The notes under the pieces were generated by a model. The model saw nothing but the letters and a program-made list of their open reading frames with translations. It was not told where the DNA came from and searched no databases. Shown piece by piece: positions 57,477 to 64,000 of a DNA stretch of 64,000 nt (position 1 is its first letter; each line of letters starts with the position of its first letter). The position numbers and the translations under genes were made by a program. The DNA is from Symsagittifera roscoffensis (Eukaryota > Xenacoelomorpha > Acoela > Convolutidae), in contig NC_087063.1 of the NCBI RefSeq assembly GCF_963678635.1, positions 20,838,701 to 20,902,700 on the forward strand, given 5' to 3'.

Positions 57477-57633
57477 CTTCATATCATCAATTGAAGTCAT
57501 TATGCGCAGCTCGTCTAATTTGACATCGCTAAGAATTAGAAGATTCAGAAAGAGGCACATTTTGTTCAGAGCTTCAGCAAAATCGAATGCTATATCTTCA
57601 TAATGGAGCACTAAGATGTTTTCCGGATGACAT
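57477..57633 (-). pseudogene. Sulfotransferase exon 2 copy a
   Basis: A minus-strand copy of the 3' three-quarters of the exon at 59903-60107. It reads CHPENILVLHYEDIAFDFAE, then LCLFLNL-type sequence, then ILSDVKLDELRIMTSIDDMK up to a GTAAAA donor. The 5' quarter has lost about five bases relative to the full exon and is out of frame from the original acceptor. TTTTAAATACTTTCAG now sits directly in front of codon Cys-His-Pro. It would splice in the right phase (one base, then 52 codons) onto exon 1. It could be a pseudo-exon or an alternative, shorter exon. Confidence 0.6.
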
Positions 57634-57983
57634 CTGAAAGTATTTAAAACAAAGAAAAGCTTTTTTTTTCATCTCAAAAGTTTTTCCTCGTACATAACCA
57701 TGTGGGGAAAGAATACAGCACAAACATCAAACACCAAGAAACAATGCATTTTTTGCACATTAGGCGGGGCAACCACTAGTATTTTGTTATTTTTACTGAA
57801 CTTCATGATTGAAGGGATACGCGAATGAACTCCAGATATTAATGGAGTCCTTTATAAAAAACTTCTTTTTCACAAATTGTTACATCGAAGATTTTTTTAA
57901 GTTTTAAAAGACTCGGTGAAAGAACGCAAATCGATTTTTGTAATCATATTGAAGATCCTAGACAAGAACTAGATGATCGTCAA

Positions 57984-58271
57984 ATGGGGGAAATAGTGCT
58001 ATTTGAAAAAGAAATAGAGCGGCTTGGCTTCAAGATACCTTACGCGGGGTTCCGACCATTGGGCATTCGACCAAAAAAAAGTCTCCAGAAGAAGTTCAGA
58101 CGACATCAAAGCAGCCACCTTAGAGAGTGTCATGACCTAGGAGAAAAAGTAATCTCTCGAACTTTTTCGAAAAGAGACGCTTTTTTGATAAAGTGTCGGA
58201 AAAGTGCCATCGGTCACATTGGTCGTTATCCTAGGCGACAGATTGACCGAAAGATACTACTCACCATTTAA
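57984..58271 (+). other. Array open frame, unit 2 version
   Basis: Unrecognised 95-codon frame (MGEIVLFEKEIERLGFKIPY, AGFRPLGIRPKKSLQKKFRR, ..., YPRRQIDRKILLTI) that stays open about 40 codons further upstream without an ATG. Arg/Lys-rich and not obviously low-complexity. It matches unit 3 with few changes, but unit 1 breaks the frame. It could be a transposon remnant. Confidence 0.3.
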
Positions 58272-58701
58272 CCAGTCGTAGTATCCTGCCAATTTCCTTA
58301 CGCCAGTTGCCCTTTTGCTAATTAGACCAATATTGATAGCATTGAACGATTTAGAGGAATTCGATAAAATTTTTGACAACAATTGAACGAAAACTATTTG
58401 TACTTTTCATACCATCTTGTACATACCCTTGAACTGCGGGGATACATTCATTTTTCATCTGTAAATTTTTTTTTGGTTATAGTGCAGTATGTAAATTTTA
58501 TTGTTCCAACTTCGAAGGGGAAATAACTGTATATATTAAATCAATTCCGCAGATTGTTTGGCTTCACGGCATTAAACAAACCTATTCAAAATAAAAAATG
58601 GAAAATTCAGAAGAATTACTGAAATTTTTCATCTGTTTATCACTTTTTCTATGAACTTAACCCTGTTTGATTAAAATGCTTTCAACTTTTCTGCTTTTTA
58701 C

Positions 58702-58858
58702 CTTCATATCATCAATTGAAGTCATTATGCGCAGCTCGTCTAATTTGACATCGCTAAGAATTAGAAGATTCAGAAAGAGGCACATTTTATTCACAGCTTC
58801 AGCAAAATTGAATGCTATATCTTCATAATGGAGCACTAAGATGTTTTCCGGATGACAT
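58702..58858 (-). pseudogene. Sulfotransferase exon 2 copy b
   Basis: As copy a: 157 bases from AATACTTTCAG| to ATGAAG|GTAAAA on the minus strand, reading RCHPENILVLHYEDIAFNFA when joined to exon 1's phase. It ends SIDDMK. A five-base loss in front spoils the longer version. Confidence 0.6.
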
Positions 58859-59208
58859 CTGAAAGTATTTAAAACAAAGAAAAGCTTTTTTTTTCATCTC
58901 AAAAGTTTTTCCTCGTACATAACCATGTGGGGAAAGAATTCAGCACAAACATCAAACACCAAGAAACAATGCATTTTTTGCACATTAGGCGGGGCAACCA
59001 CTAGTATTTTGGACTTTTTACTGAACTTCATGATTGAAGGGATACGCGAATGAACTCCAGATATTAATGGAGTCCTTTATAAAAAACCTCTTTTTCACAA
59101 ATTGTTACATCGAAGATTTTTTTAAGTTTTAAAAGACTCGGTGAAAGAACGCAAATCGATTTTTGTAATCATATTGAAGATCCTAGACAAGAACTAGATG
59201 ATCGTCAA

Positions 59209-59496
59209 GTGGGGGAAATAGTGCTATTTGAAAAAGAAAAAGAGCGGCTTGGCTTCAAGATACCTTACGCGGGGTTCCGACCATTGGGCATTCGACCAAA
59301 AAAAAGTCTCCAGAAGAAGTTCAGACGACATCAAAGCAGCCACCTTAGAGAGTGTCAAGACCTAGGAGAAAAAGTAATCTCTCGAACTTTTTCGAAAAGA
59401 GACGCTTTTTTGATAAAGTGTCGGAAAAGGGCCATCGGTCACATTGGTAGTTATCCTAGGCGACAGATTGACCGAAAGATACTACTCACCATTTAA
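59209..59496 (+). other. Array open frame, unit 3 version
   Basis: Same frame as unit 2 (MGEIVLFEKEKERLGFKIPY...). Here the ATG is replaced by GTG (CAAGTGGGGG), which again argues against selection on a protein. Confidence 0.3.
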
Positions 59497-59902
59497 CCAG
59501 TCGTAGTATCCTTCCAATTTCCTTACGCCAGTTGCCCTTTTGCTAATTAGACCAATATTGGTAGCATTGAATGATTTAGAGGAATTCGATAAAATTTTTG
59601 ACAACAATTGAACGAAAACTATTTGTACTTTTCATACCATCTTGTACATACCCTTGAACTGCGGGGATTTATTCATTTTTCATCTGTAATTTTTTTTGGT
59701 TATAGTGCAGTATGTAAATTATTTTGTTCCAACTTTGAACGGGAATAACTGTATATATTAAATCAATTCCGCAGATTGTTTGGCTTCAAGGCATTAAACA
59801 AACCTATTCAGAATAAAAAATGGAAAATTCAGAAGAATTACTGAAATTTTTCATCTGTTTATCACTTTTTCTATGAACTTAACCCTGTTTTTTGCTTTTT
59901 AC

Positions 59903-60107
59903 CTTCATATCATCAATTGAAGTCAATATGCGCAGCTCGTCTAATTTGACATCGCTAAGAATTGGAAGATTCAGAAAGAGGCACATTTTGTTCACAGCTT
60001 CAGCGAAGTCCAATGCTATATCTTCGTAATGGAGCACTAAGATGTTTTCTGGATGACTTCTGGAAGCATTTAAAATCAAGAGAAGCTGTTCTTTAATTTC
60101 CATAACC
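59903..60107 (-). CDS. Cytosolic sulfotransferase, exon 2
   Basis: Minus-strand exon between TTGTCTCAG and ATGAAG|GTAAAA, 205 bases. The first base completes the Arg codon left open by exon 1, then 68 codons: VMEIKEQLLLILNASRSHPE, NILVLHYEDIALDFAEAVNK, then SDVKLDELRILTSIDDMK. This is the SULT segment with the conserved HPxNILxLxYEDxxxD core and the TSFExMK-like end. In the family it lies between the PAPS 3'-phosphate site and the C-terminal RKGxxGDW motif. That last motif should be in the next exon at lower coordinates. I searched by eye down to 52.6 kb and did not find it, so the gene may be truncated or its last exon may be lost or distant. Confidence 0.85.
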
Positions 60108-60109
60108 CT

Positions 60110-60513
60110 GAGACAATCTTAAACGCTGTTCTTTAATAATTTTCAATACTTTCAGACTTGAGATAAAATTGTTGTTCTCGGTCAGAAGTCCCTCCTGCTA
60201 CAAATTGACTGGACTGCAGGCGATTTGTTTTTTGTGACCTTGAATATTTGAATTTTACTGAGCCATTCTAACATATAAAATTGAGTCGTAGAAAAAGCCG
60301 AGCGATTGAAAACAAATAAGATCACAAAAAACCGCCTGCTAGCAATTTGCAGCAAAGAGGGAATTATGAACGTGGACACTTGAATTTTAACTCGAACTGC
60401 ACATATATAGAGGCGTGGATCTTGGATTTTCTCGAGAGGTATTTTTCAAAATCTTTTGTTGACCGTTTTTTGAGACCGTTCAAGTTCAAAATGAACGTTT
60501 CAATTTTTTTTAC
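60110..60513 (-). other. Sulfotransferase intron 1
   Basis: From GCCAG|GTAAAA to GTCTCAG, 406 bases. Contains AT-rich sequence and an inverted pair around 60235-60320 (AACAAATAAGATCACAAAAA against TTTTTTGTGACC). No other feature. Confidence 0.7.
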
Positions 60514-61085
60514 CTGGCTTCTGTTATCCACTCTTTTGTCCACTTCCACCAACTTCCATATAAAATTTCTCCTTCCAAAAATTTGTCCAGAAACTGTTCC
60601 AAGTTTTCACATCTGTAAAAATCTTTCAGAACTGGTTTTTTCATGTAAAATGTGTTATAACTAATAGCCGTGTCCTTCGGATTTCGAACAACTACGATGT
60701 TTTTTCGTTTCTCGGTGAAAATATCTTGCGGCGCCAGATGAATCGGCAAATGAGTTTTAAAAAGCCGAGGAGTTGTCGTCATCGATTCGGCGCGTTCGTA
60801 TCCGCTATTTCCGAAGAAGGATGAAATGTGCTCCATAAATGGAAACATTCTTCCCATTTCCTCTGCGCCTGTAGTCGCAACTGTTTCGGGTTCAAAAATT
60901 AAACCAATAAGAATATTTTGCATCCATGTGGTTCCAGTTCTAGGATAAGTTGTCAGAAAAATGTCGCTAGGTAAGCTTTTGAAAGTTTTGGTCGATAAAA
61001 TCGAGTTTTCTGTGAAGGGTCCTTCGAATAGGACGTTTTCCAATTTGAACGATTTAAGAGAAATGTGAAAATTTTCTGTTGCCAT
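60514..61085 (-). CDS. Cytosolic sulfotransferase, exon 1
   Basis: ATG at 61085 to GCCAG|GTAAAA at 60514, 190 codons plus two bases. The protein is a SULT-type enzyme that moves sulfate from PAPS to hydroxyls of small molecules in the cytosol. Visible motifs: 5'-phosphosulfate loop TYPRTGTTW (46-54; the usual Lys is Arg49), catalytic His112 in RLFKTHLP, 3'-phosphate site VVVRNPKDTAISY (131-143; Arg134, Ser142), and GSWWKWTKEW (177-186) in place of the common GSWFxHVxGW. With exon 2 it covers about 259 of the usual 290-300 residues. AAAATCAG just before GTGGAATGG could be an acceptor for a 5' UTR intron. Frame and motifs are intact. Confidence 0.92.
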
Positions 61086-61091
61086 TCCACC

Positions 61092-62195
61092 TGATTTTGC
61101 CAGGGTTTATTGCCAAATCAGAATAGAAAAAAAACACCGTTACCTGAATCAAAAAGCTCAGACGTTTCACCAGTCAAAACGAAAAAGTCAAAAAAGATTA
61201 AGAAGATAACGCAGAAAACTTACGAGTTGGCAAAAGCAATAATATGATAGTGAAGCGTAAATTTAAAACTATGTACTGAGAGGTTAGAAAGGTCAAAGAT
61301 TAAGCAAAAATATACAGGTCACAAATTAGACATGTCATAAAGTATTTTTATGATTTTTTCGGACGTTTTTTTTCTTATCTCGATTTTGATTGGTTTATAT
61401 TTTTATTTGTCTATACTTTCTGACGAGTCTAAAACAAAGTTTGTCTATATTTTGACCGCACTCTTTACTGAGAACTTTGAACTCCAACAAATGAAATAAC
61501 TACATCTAATTTAATGTATCAATTGACATTTATTTTGGAAAGTTCACTGATCTCAATCTACATTTACTAGAGATAGTAAAAACCATTACCCCGTGTTGAC
61601 CTCCACATAAGCAAAATTCCGGTCACTATGCTAGTCATACAGTTTCTACGAAAATTGTAGGAATGCATTTTTTCAGAAAAAGGCTTTTTTTTCGCGACAA
61701 AAAACTTTGAAAATAAGTATGAAGATAAGTTCATAATTGATTTAAAAAGATTAAGGGTATTGAAAACCATTTTAGAGACCGCAAAATTGAGAAAAAATAT
61801 TGATTTTTTTCGGAAAATTTCTAATCATACAATTTTATTCTATGAATTTTATATAACTAGCATAATTTTCCAAAAAAAACCCAAAATTTCCGAAAAATTG
61901 AGAAAAAAATGTTCTTTTATTAGTCACAAAATCAGTTCTGAGTTATGACCGATGTGGTTAACTCATAGAGTATTTTCGGATAGGGTACACCGTCTGCTCG
62001 TCACGCTATCTTATTTTCGGCCGGATAGATTCGTGCAACTTCTTAGTCTAATACCGATCCTAATCTTACTCTTATACTATCTAGTCTCAGGTTGTTTAAC
62101 TAGTCTCTGCTAGGCTCAATAGATCTAGGGTATACTGGTTTATTGCGGCTGCTGAAGTTCCTTTGGAGAGGCAACTAAATTCTAAGTTAAATTCA
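61092..62195. other. Upstream of the sulfotransferase gene
   Basis: AT-rich to about 61930, then more balanced. It probably holds the promoter, but I could not place a TATA/initiator pair. No other gene. Confidence 0.4.
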
Positions 62196-62205
62196 AATCT
62201 CTCTG

Positions 62206-62247
62206 GTGCTGAAATTACAAGTAATTTCAGCACTTACAAATAAGTGG
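62206..62247. repeat. Perfect 13-bp hairpin with a second stem beside it
   Basis: GTGCTGAAATTAC-AA-GTAATTTCAGCAC (62206-62233) is a perfect palindrome with a two-base centre. CACTTA-CAAA-TAAGTG (62231-62246) forms an overlapping second stem, so the two are alternative structures. Confidence 0.9.
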
Positions 62248-63470
62248 GTTGTTAGTTAGATGGATCATGATTGGTTAATATTAAATACTTTACAGTGGTA
62301 AAATATCTAATTTATCCAATCATAAAATGTAGTTTAGATCAGGTTCCACCCATCCCGGTTTTACAGAGTTTTTTAGAATAGTCTTTCTGCAATTCAAAGG
62401 ATGGATGATGGACGTTGGTATTTGGCGAACATCATATTTCTTCTGGGTTCTCTTGTTAGAGAAGTTCCAGGTTCAATCGCTGTGTCTTCTCATGACAACG
62501 ACTGGGTTTTCGCAACAAACTCAAATCTGATTTCAGAATGGTTGGCTATGACAGGTTTTTCTGTTCCATGTTGAGAACTTCTTTTGGGTTGACCTTGTCT
62601 GGGAATGGCGTGGAGATTGTGCGTGGAGGGGATGCCTGGTTACTCGGATCTGTACGTATACTTGAACATCGAGGTGGTCATTGTTCTAGTTCAATTAAGT
62701 CCTTTTCTGCGAAGTCAAGTCGTACTCTAAATCCTTTGAGTTGTGATTGTGGGCGGCATATTGATTGTGGTTGGCCATTCTTTTTCGAGTGTAGTGGGTT
62801 CATTTTGTCTTTGGATGTTCGTCTTTGGTGTTGTATGCTGATCTATATACTGCAAGGTGTAATTTACATTTTATAAAAATTTTATTAGTTTGGTGTTTTA
62901 ATTATGATTTTGATTAGTTGTTTTCACAAAAGCTTTTTGTTTTAGTTCGGTTATTTTGAAGAGTTACTCACCCTTGAGTACCTCTTATTAAAAATAGAAG
63001 TGTGGTCACAAAGCGTGGATGTAGCGCGGTGGGTTAGGCCGGCTATAGAGCATGCTCAGGACGTCCTCTCTGGTGGGTTAGGCCAGGAGTGGGAGTATGA
63101 TTTCGTGCGGTTTCTGTGAGAGGTCCTGTTATGTGATAACTTTTTTATGTTGGGTTTATTGTGGTTTTTCTTATGTTTCGTTGGTTGTGTCCTTTTTTCA
63201 AAAATCAAATTGTTTTTGGTATGGGTTTGTCTTTCGACTTTTTTGTGTTTTATTATTTCTTTCTTAGACTTTATAATAGTCTTCAAAAGAATAAATTATC
63301 CAGTTTTAAACTGGGTTAATCCGGTTTGGGTACCGTTGGTTTCCTTTTCTTAGTCATGCTGTTATTCTATGTGTTGTGGTGTTTAGTAAGCTGCATTGGT
63401 TAGTTTTGTTTAGTATATAATTCCTTTCCAACCGGGTTAAAGGAAAGATTGAAACTTGTTATCGTGTGTT
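62248..63470. other. G/T-rich non-coding block, origin unclear
   Basis: Composition differs from the rest of the window. GGTGGGTTAGGCC occurs twice (63029, 63073), the first within TGTAGCGCGGTGGGTTAGGC, which resembles a Pol III box A, but no box B is recognised. Frames on both strands (for example 62538-62876 plus) lack family signals. It may be the end of a transposon continuing past the window. Confidence 0.35.
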
Positions 63471-64000
63471 AGAGTTGTTGAGTGTGAAAGCTTGAAACTA
63501 AAATTCATTATTTAAACAATTATTCGTGGGCGAGCTGTGCGAGTTTGGATAGAATTCTTGTGCGAGTGAATGGAAATATCAAAAGGTTAGTACTGCATTT
63601 TCGTCTTATCAATTTACTACATAGAATTTCAATTTTACTGCTAGTTTTTGGGGAAAAATAAAGTTACAAATTTTCATCATTATTAGAATTACTATTTCGT
63701 GATGGGACAAAAAATATACATTTGGGTTATGGGATCATAATTGCGAAGAATACCGTGAAGGTTAGTATCTTTGATGCAATATGTGAAGTTAAGAAAAAAT
63801 GGTGAAGTGTACTTAGAGTTAATAAATTGAAAACGGTGGTGTGGTTGTCTTGATGGAGTGTGTAGATCAAAGTGATTTTGTATGAAGCGATAATATGTAT
63901 ATGTGTGGGTTTGTTTAGTGCGTAACATAATATCGTGTGAGCAGTGCAAATCTCGTTCATGTGGTGCAAAGAAATGAAAGGTTAGTGAAAATAATTGAAA
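63471..64000 (+). other. Stretch with three AAGGTTAGT donor-like sites
   Basis: AAAAGGTTAGTAC at about 63579, GAAGGTTAGTAT at about 63757 and AAAGGTTAGTGA at about 63978 each end a short purine-rich segment. They look like 5' splice donors of consecutive leader exons. No start codon context or promoter was established. Confidence 0.3.

Larger units (their letters stand above)
56458..57680. repeat. 1.22-kb tandem array, unit 1
   Basis: Starts TTTTCCCTGGTACATAACAA. The same position in the next unit is at 57681, an offset of 1223. It is the most diverged of the three units. It contains a plus-strand frame (56761-57009) and, on the minus strand, a copy of sulfotransferase exon 2 (57477-57633). 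Confidence 0.92.
57681..58905. repeat. 1.22-kb tandem array, unit 2
   Basis: From TTTTTCCTCGTACATAACCA to the same sequence at 58906, an offset of 1225. Very close to unit 3. Confidence 0.93.
58906..60107. repeat. 1.22-kb tandem array, unit 3
   Basis: Third unit. Its right end merges with the full-length exon 2, so this unit is probably the founder. Confidence 0.88.

Noticed and set aside
62538-62876. 112-codon plus frame
   Set aside because: Cys/Trp/Gly-rich translation of G/T-rich DNA without domain signals. A minus-strand alternative (GFRVRLDFAEKDLIELEQ) is equally unsupported.

Overview
The window reads as AT-rich nuclear DNA (roughly two-thirds A+T by eye) of an invertebrate animal, most likely an arthropod. 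Supporting signs are GT-AG introns with good splice signals, a troponin C/calmodulin-like EF-hand gene, cytosolic and Golgi-type sulfotransferase exons, a Bel-Pao element, and one TATA box with a TCAGT initiator at the spacing typical of arthropod promoters. The species cannot be fixed from the sequence alone. Gene density is low and most of the window is repeats.

Layout. 1-9.9 kb: a fossil Bel-Pao LTR retrotransposon whose middle is present twice in tandem. 9.95-11.2 kb: a tRNA-like (SINE-like) stretch and a degraded LINE reverse transcriptase on the minus strand. 11.3-18 kb: AT-rich DNA with a diverged 1.2-kb duplication, short tandem repeats and a GTCGAACAA-type array. 18.1-20.7 kb: minus-strand host coding sequence, namely a complete 395-residue single-pass membrane protein and a separate well-bounded exon. 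24.5-24.9 kb: a decayed type II membrane/sulfotransferase-like exon. 25.8-29.2 kb: two copies of a 1.72-kb unit packed with TAATNNATTA palindromes. 30-32.8 kb: repeats including a hAT-type MITE and a promoter-like site. 32.9-37.7 kb: two copies of a 2.4-kb unit, each carrying a TIR-bounded MITE. 38.4 kb: terminal exon of a sulfotransferase-like gene. 39.3-40.9 kb: two strong foldbacks and a small exon. 45-54.7 kb: the first two coding exons of a troponin C-like gene embedded in a family of about 0.45-kb dispersed repeats, plus a terminal exon with poly(A) signals at 52 kb. 56.5-61.1 kb: a minus-strand cytosolic sulfotransferase gene whose second exon lies in a 1.22-kb tandem triplication. 61.1-64 kb: no recognised gene, one perfect hairpin, and a different, G/T-rich composition.

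The most striking theme is repeated young tandem duplication. Four unrelated segments (2.97, 1.72, 2.4 and 3 x 1.22 kb) are present as head-to-tail, nearly identical copies in 64 kb. One multiplies a coding exon in a way that keeps the splice phase. No operon-like organisation, CRISPR array, rRNA gene or intact tRNA gene was seen. Coordinates of exons and repeat edges were read by eye and may be off by a few bases.
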